Source: Bacteroidota bacterium
GTDB lineage: Bacteria > Bacteroidota > Bacteroidia > UKL13-3
Direction: 5' to 3'
DNA: 64,000 bases
NCBI GenBank assembly: GCA_947460345.1
Contig: CANHGM010000001.1
Coordinates: 106,518-170,517 of the forward strand
Shown: one piece after another, positions 9,012 through 18,141 of the stretch
How the letters are laid out: every line of letters starts with the position of its first letter
Position numbering within the stretch: position 1 is the stretch's first letter
Program-made: the position numbers and the translations under genes
Notes under the pieces: generated by a model
Told to the model about the DNA's origin: nothing
The model's database searches: none
Seen by the model: the letters and a program-made list of their open reading frames with translations, nothing else

Positions 9012-9767
9012 ATGATGACAGATAGAGATTTTTTAGAGACATGCCACATAGAAGTTGAAAGCTTGTTTTCAAAATATCCAGAATATATAGCATTAGATTC
9101 ATTCAACCTAAAATCATATATAGGAACACAGCTTCATTTAAAAGGTTTAAAAATACCAGATGCACGAAAGATATTTGCTGATGGATTCAGCTTTTCAACC
9201 CTACAATTAAACAAACAAATTTATATATGGGATTATATTTGGCATCAAACAGATGTGTTTGAAATAAAGTCTTTAGCTTTGTTTTTTTTGGATAAAAACT
9301 ATTCAAAAGTTGATGCCCTATTATTATGGGATACTATTAAGCAATGGACTTCAAGTATAGACAATTGGGCACATAGCGATGGACTTTCAAAAATATATAG
9401 TCATATGCTTGAGCTAATAGGCAAGAACGTATATACTCAACTTGAAAAATGGAATACCTCTTCAAACCCATGGGAGAGAAGGCAATCTATAGTATCATTG
9501 TTATATTATAGAAGAAACAGAAAAGTATTTTTAGCATTTGAAGAATATATCATTTTGATTGACGCATTGCTAACAGACAAAGACTACTATGTTCAAAAAG
9601 GAATTGGGTGGACACTTAGAGAACTTCTTCAACAATATGAATCTGAAACTTTTGAATATATAATGGCACATGCACATTTGATTACATCAACTGCATACTA
9701 TGCTACTGCAGAGAAAATGACTAACACGCAAAAAGAACAATTTAAATTGTTAAGAAAGAAAAATTAA
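9012..9767 (+). CDS. AlkD-like DNA alkylation repair protein
   Basis: 251 residues, all helical in character (HEAT-like repeats), the size of the AlkD glycosylase family. Family signatures read here are DNWAHSDGLSKIY, NPWERRQSIVSLLYY and DKDYYVQKGIGWTLREL; the conserved Trp and Asp residues used by AlkD to embrace alkylated DNA appear to be kept. The role would be excision of bulky or cationic N3/N7-alkylpurines in the cytoplasm. Start chosen at the first ATG (9012); a second ATG follows directly. It lies 18 bases after the BtuG-like gene but has no functional link to B12 that I can name. Confidence 0.82.
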   Translation: MMTDRDFLETCHIEVESLFSKYPEYIALDSFNLKSYIGTQLHLKGLKIPDARKIFADGFSFSTLQLNKQIYIWDYIWHQTDVFEIKSLALFFLDKNYSKVDALLLWDTIKQWTSSIDNWAHSDGLSKIYSHMLELIGKNVYTQLEKWNTSSNPWERRQSIVSLLYYRRNRKVFLAFEEYIILIDALLTDKDYYVQKGIGWTLRELLQQYESETFEYIMAHAHLITSTAYYATAEKMTNTQKEQFKLLRKKN

Positions 9768-9819
9768 ATAATAAAAGAATCGCTTTCTACATTTTTTTGA
9801 GGTATTTAAATTCTAATAT

Positions 9820-9914
9820 GTCATCCTGAACTTGTTTTCAAGATCTGTTTTGAAACTACATTCAATATTAGTCAAATGTATTTTATATAGATGCTGAAAT
9901 AAACTCAACATGAC
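9820..9914. repeat. Paired REP-like element
   Basis: A left arm GTCATCCTGAACTTGTTTTC (9820 on) and an inverted right arm ATGCTGAAATAAACTCAACA plus TGAC (to 9914) enclose about 40 bases. The two halves are the same palindrome family as at 12706-12787 and 29221-29750, in head-to-head orientation. It fills the space between convergent alkD-like and carA genes, where such mosaic elements are common. Confidence 0.75.
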
Positions 9915-9968
9915 GACTAACAGAGAAGATAATATAAATTTAAATAAAAGAATGCTTTCTATTGAAAA

Positions 9969-11072
9969 TTAAATAGCAAACGAATTAACAAAATTATCAA
10001 ACAGATATCTACTATCATGTGGGCCTGGGTTGGCTTCAGGGTGATATTGAACTGAGAATACTGGTTTATCTTTTATTCTGATTCCTTCTATGGTATTATC
10101 GTTAAGATTTATATGGGTAATGGCTATATCGCTATTTTTAGTAACATCTTCTGCTATTACAGAGAAGCCATGGTTTTGAGAAGTAATTTCACATAAACCA
10201 GTTTCTAAATTTTTAACCGGGTGGTTACAGCCTCTGTGACCATTAAACATTTTATAAGTACCAATACCACAAGCTTGAGCCAATACTTGATGACCTAAGC
10301 AAATTCCAAACACAGGTTTGTTTTCTTGTAAAATACCTTTAACTGTTTCAACCACACTTGGCATAGCTGCTGGGTCGCCTGGGCCGTTAGATAATTGATA
10401 GCCTGATGGATTCCATGCTTTCATCTCACTAAGTGGTGTATGCATTGGGAAAACACCTACATAACATCCACGACTGACTAGTGATTGAATGATATTTTTC
10501 TTCACCCCTAAATCTAATAAAGCAATTCTGATAGGAGCAGATTCATTTCCAACAAAATATGGTTTAGTAGTTGACACTTTACTTGAAAGCTCTAACCCAG
10601 CCATAGAAGGCACTGTGGCTAATTGTTGTTTTAATGCATTAATATCAAGTTCATCGCTGCTGATGATACCATTCATAGCACCTTTGCTTCTCACATGACC
10701 CACGAGTGCACGGGTATCAATATTGCTAATACCCACCAAACCAAATTCAGTAAAATACTCTTGAATAGATTGGGTAGCTTGTTTTCTAGCAAAAGGCACA
10801 TTAAAATTACGACAAACCAAGCCTGCTATTTTGATGCTTTCACTTTCTATTTCAATTTCGTTGATACCATAATTACCTATATGGGTATGGGTGGCAACTA
10901 ATAACTGACCAAAATAACTGGGATCGGTAAAAATTTCTTGATAACCTGTCATACCGGTATTAAAACAAATTTCGCCGGTGGTTTTACCTATTTTTCCAAT
11001 GGATATACCTGTAAAAAAGGTTCCGTCTTCTAGTAACAATACCGCTTGACGACGTTCTAAGTGCTTGCTCAT
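9969..11072 (-). CDS. carA: Carbamoyl-phosphate synthase small subunit
   Basis: 367 residues, the usual CarA length. The N-terminal domain has DGTFFTGISIGKIGKTTGEI and FNTGMTGYQEIFTDPSY; the class I glutamine amidotransferase domain has the nucleophile Cys in FGICLGHQVLAQACG and the His-Glu pair in VQYHPEANPGPHDS. It hydrolyses glutamine and channels ammonia to CarB to make carbamoyl phosphate for pyrimidines and arginine. carB is not adjacent (none in the window), which is common in this phylum. It follows a small lipoprotein gene by 69 bases but has its own -7 box directly before the ATG. Confidence 0.97.
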   Translation of the reverse strand: MSKHLERRQAVLLLEDGTFFTGISIGKIGKTTGEICFNTGMTGYQEIFTDPSYFGQLLVATHTHIGNYGINEIEIESESIKIAGLVCRNFNVPFARKQATQSIQEYFTEFGLVGISNIDTRALVGHVRSKGAMNGIISSDELDINALKQQLATVPSMAGLELSSKVSTTKPYFVGNESAPIRIALLDLGVKKNIIQSLVSRGCYVGVFPMHTPLSEMKAWNPSGYQLSNGPGDPAAMPSVVETVKGILQENKPVFGICLGHQVLAQACGIGTYKMFNGHRGCNHPVKNLETGLCEITSQNHGFSVIAEDVTKNSDIAITHINLNDNTIEGIRIKDKPVFSVQYHPEANPGPHDSRYLFDNFVNSFAI

Positions 11073-11079
11073 TGGGCTA

Positions 11080-11087
11080 CAAAATTA
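11080..11087 (-). promoter_or_regulatory. -7 box of carA
   Basis: On the minus strand TAATTTTG (TAnnTTTG) ends seven bases before the carA ATG at 11072. This predicts a 5' leader of only a few bases. Confidence 0.5.
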
Positions 11088-11141
11088 AGCTATTTAGCTT
11101 AATGTTATTTGGCAAATTAAAACTTTTTAAAAGCTTTAATT

Positions 11142-11258
11142 TTACATATTACCCATAGGTACTTTTATTTTTTTGTGGCCGTCACATTTTCTGTTGCCAC
11201 AACTTTGTATTGAAGCACAAATAATAACTGTCAACATTAATAATATAATTTTTTTCAT
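11142..11258 (-). CDS. Tiny lipoprotein, 38 residues
   Basis: An ATG at 11258 opens a 38-codon frame with a full lipoprotein signal: MKKIILLMLTVIICASIQSC with the lipobox S-I-Q-S-C and lipidated Cys20. The mature part has only about 19 residues, GNRKCDGHKKIKVPMGNM after the Cys, rich in Lys with one further Cys. It begins 4 bases after the methyltransferase stop and so is probably the second gene of that transcript. I do not recognise a function. Good signal-peptide grammar and the tight spacing argue that it is real although short. Confidence 0.7.
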   Translation of the reverse strand: MKKIILLMLTVIICASIQSCGNRKCDGHKKIKVPMGNM

Positions 11259-11262
11259 CGGG

Positions 11263-12048
11263 TTATTTTTTTGTGGCTACAACAAATATGTCCCAACATT
11301 GGTCAAGATTATCTTTTTGAAGAGCAAAATCGGCAGTAGTTATTTTTAACGTATCAGCATTTTGATCTTTCAAATCTTTACGCATCAAAGAAGTGAAGTA
11401 GTTATATGGACCAATAAGCCATGAAGCAGGAACCAATTTGTGAATACCTAACGGATCTAGTCTTAAAATTCTTTTAGCCCATTTAGAATTATCAGCATAG
11501 TATTTATTTACCTTGGCATTACCGTTTAAGCCCATCAGTTCAAAATTTTCGAATACTGAACCCATTTCAGTTTTCATTTCATCAAAAGTGTATTCAAACA
11601 CATGGAATGGATTTCTGGCAATACTCATTTTGATATTTGGTGTTGAACATATAAAAACACCCCCTGGTTTCAATACTCTTTTTACATCTTGTATAAAAGC
11701 TTTACGCTCATGTATATGTTCTATAAATTGAAAAGCTGTCACTACATCTACACTTTCGGCTTCTAATGCCAAAGGGGGCACTTTACAACTTTTGAAATGC
11801 AGGTTTTGCACGTTCTCATGTCTTTTATTATTTTCAGCAACCGTGGCTTCGCTATAATCTAACCCTATAACAGATTGAGCAAACTCACTCATATACACTG
11901 AGCCATAACCATTGCCGCAACCAACGTCAGCAATTACTTTACCTTTGATGTGAGGCACTGCAAACTCATATGCAAAAAAACATCTTTTAATGGTTACATT
12001 ATTACTCTCTTCAAAGGTGGGCCTTTCGCGGTCATATACTTCACTCAT
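11263..12048 (-). CDS. Class I SAM-dependent methyltransferase
   Basis: 261 residues. Motif I is DVGCGNGYGSVYM (about residues 40-52), motif II VIGLDYSEATV, motif III SVDVVTAFQFIEHIHER and post-motif KRVLKPGGVFICSTPN: the Methyltransf_11/25 Rossmann fold. The C-terminal part (YYFTSLMRKDL region and DNLDQCWDIFVVATK) resembles methyltransferases acting on lipids, quinones or sugars, but the substrate cannot be assigned. It is followed at 4 bases by a tiny lipoprotein gene. Confidence 0.85.
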   Translation of the reverse strand: MSEVYDRERPTFEESNNVTIKRCFFAYEFAVPHIKGKVIADVGCGNGYGSVYMSEFAQSVIGLDYSEATVAENNKRHENVQNLHFKSCKVPPLALEAESVDVVTAFQFIEHIHERKAFIQDVKRVLKPGGVFICSTPNIKMSIARNPFHVFEYTFDEMKTEMGSVFENFELMGLNGNAKVNKYYADNSKWAKRILRLDPLGIHKLVPASWLIGPYNYFTSLMRKDLKDQNADTLKITTADFALQKDNLDQCWDIFVVATKK

Positions 12049-12091
12049 ATCTATATATAATTTGGGTTAATAAATTTTGTGTTAATGGCTA

Positions 12092-12099
12092 CAAAGATA
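12092..12099 (-). promoter_or_regulatory. Candidate -7 box of the methyltransferase gene
   Basis: Minus-strand TATCTTTG fits TAnnTTTG and lies 43 bases upstream of the start at 12048. Confidence 0.4.
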
Positions 12100-12179
12100 A
12101 TACATATTTTGCAGGCTACAAGATTTGCATGTGTGAGGATGATTTATACAAAATAGGCTGTAGTTGTAATTTTTTAATA

Positions 12180-12635
12180 TTAACTTGAAGCTAAGTTCAA
12201 TTCGTCAACCACCCTTTTATCAATTGGGAAAGTTAACATATGGGGTTGAAGCAAATTGAGCGGTACCCAAAAAAACAGTATCGTGTGGTTTGCATGTTTG
12301 CTGTCTGCTAACAAATGCGATTCAAGTAAAATCTTATTAGACTCGTTGCTCGATACTTGATAGTAAATAGAAATTAACTGGTCTTGAGCGTTAAATGCTG
12401 ATACTTGATAAAAATCTGTGGTGTATATATGTTTTTTTATTTCTACCTCAATATCACACTCCTCTTTAAACTCTCTGATAAGACAGTCTTTGGTTCCTTC
12501 TCCAAACTCTAAGCCACCGCCTGGGAACTTTGTAAATTCATACCCATTAATATTTTCAGTACTTAAAAGCACTTCTTTTTTATCGTTTATAAGTAACCCA
12601 TATACCCTAATATTAAATCTGTTTTTAATTTCCAT
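12180..12635 (-). CDS. Nudix hydrolase
   Basis: 151 residues with a complete Nudix box: GGGLEFGEGTKDCLIREFKE followed by ECDIEV (Gx5Ex7REUxEExGU with one substitution of the last Gly by Asp). The metal-binding Glu residues are kept. Such enzymes cleave nucleoside diphosphates linked to another group; the substrate is not predictable. Single gene, start ATG 12635 with a -7 box 13 bases upstream. Confidence 0.88.
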   Translation of the reverse strand: MEIKNRFNIRVYGLLINDKKEVLLSTENINGYEFTKFPGGGLEFGEGTKDCLIREFKEECDIEVEIKKHIYTTDFYQVSAFNAQDQLISIYYQVSSNESNKILLESHLLADSKHANHTILFFWVPLNLLQPHMLTFPIDKRVVDELNLASS

Positions 12636-12648
12636 TTGTAGTTGATTG

Positions 12649-12656
12649 CAAAAGTA
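12649..12656 (-). promoter_or_regulatory. Candidate -7 box of the Nudix gene
   Basis: Minus-strand TACTTTTG (TAnnTTTG) 13 bases before the start at 12635. Confidence 0.45.
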
Positions 12657-12705
12657 TATACTAGACTACTTTAAACTTTCTAAAATGAAATTTATTTTTG
12701 GGTTG

Positions 12706-12787
12706 GTCATCTTGAACTTGTTATAAGATCAATACTTAAATTATATATATATATTCATTAAAGATGCTGAAATAAATTCAGCATGAC
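12706..12787. repeat. Paired REP-like element
   Basis: Left arm GTCATCTTGAACTTGTTATA, then an AT-rich spacer with a run of alternating TA, then the inverted right arm ATGCTGAAATAAATTCAGCA plus TGAC ending at 12787. Same family and head-to-head layout as 9820-9914. Confidence 0.72.
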
Positions 12788-12963
12788 ATAATTCCAAGTT
12801 GCAATAAATACTTTGAATAAACAATTAGTACACTAAATGATATGAAGTTTTAATAGTTACTTCTTTATTTTAAAAAAAAATACTTCCATATGCAACCATA
12901 TCAAAAATAGATTCGTTGATGGGTATATAACAAGCAATTTATAAGTTTCAGTTGAAATAAAAC

Positions 12964-13124
12964 ATTTAACAAAAACAGAGGTGACAGAACATCCAACTAT
13001 TTGTTAAATAGCTATTACACCAAATGCTTTAATTGTTTGACAGGTTAGTATACAGGGCCCTATATACTAACCGCTTCTGGATCGAATATATATCAATATG
13101 TTCTTAAAATTTATTGATATATAT
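12964..13124 (+). promoter_or_regulatory. Leader with three consecutive dyads before a TonB receptor
   Basis: Three inverted repeats stand in a row ahead of the gene at 13163. Dyad A: ATTTAACAAA (12964-12973) with TTTGTTAAAT (13000-13009). Dyad B: GGTTAGTATA (13043-13052) with TATACTAACC (13063-13072), whose centre AGGGCCCT (13054-13061) is itself palindromic. Dyad C: ATATATATCAATA (13086-13098) with its perfect complement at 13112-13124. Arms are perfect over 10, 10 and 13 bp. No T tract follows. They may be operators or a structured RNA; I know no named element that matches. The rest of the 527-base gap holds only the repeat at 12706-12787. Confidence 0.55.
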
Positions 13125-13162
13125 ATTACTAAAATTTCATTTTCTCTAACCCAATTACAATC

Positions 13163-16100
13163 ATGAAAAAATTAATCTTTTTTGTGCTACTTTGCTATAT
13201 TTCTATGGATATATATGCCCAAAACACCCGTCAAGGTGAGATCAATGGATATATAACCCATGAAAATGGCACTATTATGAAACGTGTATTGCTTCATCTC
13301 GAAAAAGAAGGAAGTATTATAGCTAGAACCAATACTGATACTACTGGTTACTATTCATTTACTTTTCTCTCTCCGGGCGAATATTTTATCATTATAAAAC
13401 CATTAAACACTAAATCTTTTAAATCTAAATCAATAAGGTTGTTATCAGAAGAGCCTTCTAAGTTTGATATTATATATAGTGCTGAAGGGAATAGTGTTTT
13501 AGACACCCATGTGGTTAAAAGAAATAGAAGAACTAAAGGACCAAGAGGAGGAGGAGATATATGTATAGTAGTTGATTTAAACAACACACATGTAGGGCCG
13601 CTTGTAAGCAGTTATATAAACTTGGCTGGAGGATTTAACAGTACACCACAAGGGGTATCTGTTGGCGGGCAAAGACCTAATGGAAACCTTGGTCAGTTAA
13701 ATGGTAGGCGTTTTAATCAAGATGGTGTTATCTCTTCTACTTTAGACCAAATAGAATTAAGTACCGGTGGTATATCGGTGAGATATGGAGATTTTACAGG
13801 CGGACTCACCTCCATGATTACACAATCAGCCAGTGCGTTTCACAAAGGTTCCTTACAATATCTTACTTCTACTGGGTTAGACGGTAGAAACTACAACCAT
13901 ATCGAAGGAGCTTTTAGAGGACCACTAATTAAAAAGAAAGAGAGCATAATATTGGGTTATAATATAGCTGCAAATTATATATATAACAAAGACCCTAACC
14001 CATCAAGTATTGGCTATGCAAGGCTAAAATCAGATGTAGCAAATCAAATTCAACAACATCCATATATTGTAACCAAAAATGGATTAGAAAATGCTACAAA
14101 CAATATAACCAGCAATGATTGGGAAAGAACCAAATGGAACTTAGGAGATGGAAAAACCATTGCTAATCTTTTCTCAGCTTTAGAATGGAACCCTACTAAA
14201 AAAATAATGTTGAATGGTGAGTTTACTTATATGAATACTCAAAGCAGACAAGTATCATTATATAACTCAATGTTTAACAATGCAAATCAAGCTTTAGTAA
14301 ACAACAATCAATTAACTGCAACATTCAGGTTTAATCATATATTGGTGTTGGGAGATACTTCTAATAAAAGTAGGTTTAAAAATGCTTGGTATAATTTTAG
14401 GATAGATTACAACAGTCAATGGAGCGAAACTATGGACGAAACACATGGACGAAACTTTTTTGACTATGGCTATTTAGGTAAATATGAATCGAAAAGAAAC
14501 AACCAATATATACTTAGGAATTTAAGTACCCCTAAAGAATTTAAAACTAAAACTCCTGATGGCAAGAGAGATACTACCATATATATGAGCGTTTATTTTG
14601 AGCAAATAGATGATTCTATTTCAAGCTTTAATTTTATTGCTTCAGACAAAAATAAAACCAGGTCAAATTACACTACCGATGTGTTAAACTTTTATGGCAA
14701 TGATATCAGAAATTCTACCCAACTTACTTCTAAAGGTGGGCTGCTAAATGGTGACAACCCCGTATCCGTTAATTCATTGTTTGCTGCATCTGGTAGCATT
14801 GTTTCTGGATATGCCAAAAGCAATGTAGACTTGTTAAATATTGGAACAGAAGCTGGCGTAAAAATCATGGGAAAAGGAAATAGTTTTCATGACATTATTT
14901 TCGGGATGCAATATGAGCAAAGAACTTATAGGTCATATAATCTGAACGCGACAAACCTATGGACATTGATGCGAAACTTATCACACCAAGCAGACCCAGT
15001 TTTAGATCAAAACAAGCCCATAGTGATATATGACGAAAATGGAAATTTATTAGACACTATTAAATACCAAACTACTATAGAACCATTATCACGTAACCAC
15101 TTCACTGAATCATTAAGAAATAGGTTAATAGCTAATGGCATTAAAGATGAAAATGGGAATATATATCAAAACAATTCAAGAATAGAACCAGACAGGTTAG
15201 ACCCTAGTATGTTCAGACTCGAAGATTTTTCTGCAGATGAACTGCTAAATGGGGGCAAATCATCATTGGTAAATTATTACGGTTACGATTATTTAGGCAA
15301 CAAACTTAGAAAAAAAACTTCTATGAATGATTTTTTGAATAATGATAAAAGAAATGTTGGAGCGTTCAGACCTATATATACATCATTCTATATTCAAGAT
15401 AGATTTAATCTACGCGATTTTAGTCTACAGGCCGGTGTTAGAGTTGAAAACTATGATGCAAACCAATCGGTATTAAAAGATCCATATTCCCTTTACCCTA
15501 CCAAAACTGTAAGAGATGTAAAAGCAGAGAACGCTGCCTTGAGTCAACAAATTAACCCAAATATAAGTGACGATGCCGTTGTATATGTAAATGATATAAA
15601 CAGCCCAACATCTATCACAGGTTACAGAGTGAATAAAAGTAATAACCAAGCACAATGGTTTGATAAAAACGGAGGAAATATAAGCAACCCAGATTTGCTT
15701 GCACATGAAACTTCAAATGGAAGAATTGCACCTTATTTAGTGAATCCTAACAAACAAGTATTAACTGTTGATGCTTTCAAAGATTATAAAGCACAGTGGA
15801 ATATATTACCTAGAGTTTGGTTCAAATTTCCGATTACTTCTGAGGCTATTATATTTGCTCATTATGATGTATATGCCCAACGTCCGCCTGAAGGAGTAAT
15901 TGCTACTATAGACGACTATTATTTTTTACCACAAAGAAGCAATGAAATAATAAACAACCCTGCATTAAAGCCTTTAAAAAGAACTGACTATGAATTGGGT
16001 TTAAGACATAAAATAGGAAAAAATTCATTGCTTAGTTTTATCACCAGTTATAGTGAAGTAAGAAACTTAATTCAAGTGACAAGGTTCAATCAAGCCTATC

Positions 16101-16867
16101 CGGTTTCATATACCACATTCGGAAATTTAGATTTTTCTACTGTAAAATCTTTAAGAGTGGAATACAATTCAACAGGCGAACATCTAGGCATTATTAGTAG
16201 CTATACCATGCAGTTTGCTGATGGAACAGGTTCTAACGCTATGTCATCATCATCGTTGGTAAACAGTGGTCAACCCAATTTAAGAAATATATACCCACTA
16301 GACTATGATTTGAGACATGTAATTAAAGCAAATATAGAATGGCATTTTAATAGTGGCGAGGGTTTGGTTGGCAAAAAACCCATATTTGAAAACTCAGGTA
16401 TAAATATAAGTTTACAAGCCAGAAGTGGATTGCCATATACTCGTATTTCATTCCCTGTTAACACTGTACAAGAAGGAATTGCGAACAGGACAATGATGGC
16501 TGGAAGTATTAATGGCTCTCGTATGCCATGGAATCTTAATGCTGATATATACCTCTTTAAAAACATCAAACTTAAGACAATAAAAGACAGCTTAAACCCT
16601 GTACATGAAATGAGAATTAATGGCCGCAGATTGAATGTATTCTTATGGGTTCAAAATGTATTAAATATAAAAAACACACAACAAGTTTATCAATATACAG
16701 GTTCAGCTACTGATGATGGTTATATCAATAGTGAATGGGGAAAACAAACTTTAAAAAACGAGCAAAATGCGAAATCTTTCAGTGATTTATACAATGCAAA
16801 ATTATTAAATCCTGGCAATTTCGGAATTCCTCGTTTGTTTCAAATTGGTATAAAATATACCTATTAA
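13163..16867 (+). CDS. Very large TonB-dependent receptor with carboxypeptidase-like domain
   Basis: 1234 residues. A signal peptide (cleaved near IYAQN) is followed by a carboxypeptidase-regulatory-like beta-sandwich (GEINGYITHENGTIMKRVLL ... TNTDTTGYYSFTFLSPGEYFI, about residues 27-90), a plug with GGFNSTPQGVSVGGQRPNGN and IELSTGGISVRYGDFTGGLT, and a long barrel ending GIPRLFQIGIKYTY, with a terminal aromatic residue. There is no SusD partner gene next to it, so it is not a typical glycan-utilisation SusC. The substrate is unknown. It is a single gene behind a dyad-rich leader and meets a convergent gene only 2 bases after its stop. Confidence 0.85.
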   Translation: MKKLIFFVLLCYISMDIYAQNTRQGEINGYITHENGTIMKRVLLHLEKEGSIIARTNTDTTGYYSFTFLSPGEYFIIIKPLNTKSFKSKSIRLLSEEPSKFDIIYSAEGNSVLDTHVVKRNRRTKGPRGGGDICIVVDLNNTHVGPLVSSYINLAGGFNSTPQGVSVGGQRPNGNLGQLNGRRFNQDGVISSTLDQIELSTGGISVRYGDFTGGLTSMITQSASAFHKGSLQYLTSTGLDGRNYNHIEGAFRGPLIKKKESIILGYNIAANYIYNKDPNPSSIGYARLKSDVANQIQQHPYIVTKNGLENATNNITSNDWERTKWNLGDGKTIANLFSALEWNPTKKIMLNGEFTYMNTQSRQVSLYNSMFNNANQALVNNNQLTATFRFNHILVLGDTSNKSRFKNAWYNFRIDYNSQWSETMDETHGRNFFDYGYLGKYESKRNNQYILRNLSTPKEFKTKTPDGKRDTTIYMSVYFEQIDDSISSFNFIASDKNKTRSNYTTDVLNFYGNDIRNSTQLTSKGGLLNGDNPVSVNSLFAASGSIVSGYAKSNVDLLNIGTEAGVKIMGKGNSFHDIIFGMQYEQRTYRSYNLNATNLWTLMRNLSHQADPVLDQNKPIVIYDENGNLLDTIKYQTTIEPLSRNHFTESLRNRLIANGIKDENGNIYQNNSRIEPDRLDPSMFRLEDFSADELLNGGKSSLVNYYGYDYLGNKLRKKTSMNDFLNNDKRNVGAFRPIYTSFYIQDRFNLRDFSLQAGVRVENYDANQSVLKDPYSLYPTKTVRDVKAENAALSQQINPNISDDAVVYVNDINSPTSITGYRVNKSNNQAQWFDKNGGNISNPDLLAHETSNGRIAPYLVNPNKQVLTVDAFKDYKAQWNILPRVWFKFPITSEAIIFAHYDVYAQRPPEGVIATIDDYYFLPQRSNEIINNPALKPLKRTDYELGLRHKIGKNSLLSFITSYSEVRNLIQVTRFNQAYPVSYTTFGNLDFSTVKSLRVEYNSTGEHLGIISSYTMQFADGTGSNAMSSSSLVNSGQPNLRNIYPLDYDLRHVIKANIEWHFNSGEGLVGKKPIFENSGINISLQARSGLPYTRISFPVNTVQEGIANRTMMAGSINGSRMPWNLNADIYLFKNIKLKTIKDSLNPVHEMRINGRRLNVFLWVQNVLNIKNTQQVYQYTGSATDDGYINSEWGKQTLKNEQNAKSFSDLYNAKLLNPGNFGIPRLFQIGIKYTY

Positions 16868-16869
16868 AT

Positions 16870-18024
16870 TTAATAAAAGTTATAAGTATAAACCATCTCA
16901 GTATTGAAATTTTCTAAATAGTTAGAATATATTTTTTTCAATGGTTTACCTAAGTTATCAAAAGTATATAATGAACCTTCGTGCGTTCTTAAACTGCCTT
17001 TTTTACTATACTTCCAACTTTGATGAGATAATAAAATATTATTTTTATACTTGTATTCATCAATAAAATGAAGTTTGCCTGAATTTTCATAGTATCTTAA
17101 ATAAGAATAAACCAATGTATCGCCTTTATATTTAACCACCCCTTCGTTATACTTCTTACCTGTTTTTTGTTTAACAGTAATATGATTAATCAATGCACCA
17201 TTTTTGTCTGTTACTTTCTCATGCTTATATACGGTACCTAAAGCAGCAGTGTATGTAATATAAGTGTGTATATTGCCTTCATTATCAACGGAAGTAGATT
17301 TACAGAAATTGACCGTATCAACTTTTTTGTCTTTGTTCAAATAAGATTCACCACAGTCCATATATACCCAGCTGTGTTTTAGTTTACCTTTATTGTTATA
17401 TAATTTTTTAGAGCTCAAGTTATTATTTGCATAGTACTCATATTGTGTGGTTGAATATAGTTTTAGTTTTCTACCATTAAACTTTTCGGTTTTATATACA
17501 AGATGTTTAGAATTGGTATAATTCAAGGTTTTTTCATAGGTTCTCAGGTGATTATTTTTAAATATTTGTTGTCGAACACTGTCAGATAATTTTTTAGCAT
17601 GTGATATATATTCAACTTTACCATTGCTTAATCTATATGAAGTCCATTCTTGTTTGCTTGTATCGTCGTTGAAATTTAGAATATACATAGAACTGTAGCC
17701 TTTTCTAGATTGATTAAAATAATCGTAATCAGTATGGTTAAATATATTTCTACCATTTTTATCATATTTAAATTCAGCGGTACGGGTATATTTCCATTTA
17801 TTATTCACTTCAACTATATTCATGCTTTTGATATGTTGTGCTATAGCCAGACTATCATTCACATAAAAATTTTCAGCTACATATTTTTGAAATAGAATAT
17901 TTTTATCTTGGTTTATATTATTTTCTAAAAAAACTTCACTGTAGTCTTCAAACTTTGTTTGGGCTTGAAGCAATTGGTAACATGTTAGAAATACCAGTAT
18001 CAAATAAATTTTGGGGTTTTTCAT
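16870..18024 (-). CDS. Secreted protein of repeated beta-strand modules, unknown function
   Basis: 384 residues from the ATG at 18024, chosen because MKNPKIYLILVFLTCYQLLQ is a signal peptide; a longer frame to 18081 adds 19 charged residues with no role. The mature protein is Tyr, Lys and Asn rich with recurring strand-turn units such as EFKYDKNGRNIFNHTDYDY, YEYYANNNLSSKKLYNNKGK and YRYYENS-type segments that recall YD/MORN-like repeats. No catalytic motif is visible. No tail for T9SS is seen at the C-terminus (ends MVYTYNFY). Likely periplasmic or surface exposed; I do not recognise a named family. Confidence 0.6.
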   Translation of the reverse strand: MKNPKIYLILVFLTCYQLLQAQTKFEDYSEVFLENNINQDKNILFQKYVAENFYVNDSLAIAQHIKSMNIVEVNNKWKYTRTAEFKYDKNGRNIFNHTDYDYFNQSRKGYSSMYILNFNDDTSKQEWTSYRLSNGKVEYISHAKKLSDSVRQQIFKNNHLRTYEKTLNYTNSKHLVYKTEKFNGRKLKLYSTTQYEYYANNNLSSKKLYNNKGKLKHSWVYMDCGESYLNKDKKVDTVNFCKSTSVDNEGNIHTYITYTAALGTVYKHEKVTDKNGALINHITVKQKTGKKYNEGVVKYKGDTLVYSYLRYYENSGKLHFIDEYKYKNNILLSHQSWKYSKKGSLRTHEGSLYTFDNLGKPLKKIYSNYLENFNTEMVYTYNFY

Positions 18025-18141
18025 CTTAGTTTGCTTTTGTTCTCTATACCTATTTCTAAACAAATTTATTGTATTTGGCAAATGTTTTTGTAATAATCAA
18101 GAAATTTAAAGTTTTAGCTTCAACTTTGCAGCTTTGAAATA

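Noticed and set aside
13163-16867. SusC of a polysaccharide utilisation locus
   Set aside because: No SusD-like gene, glycoside hydrolase or hybrid sensor is near this or the other receptor genes.
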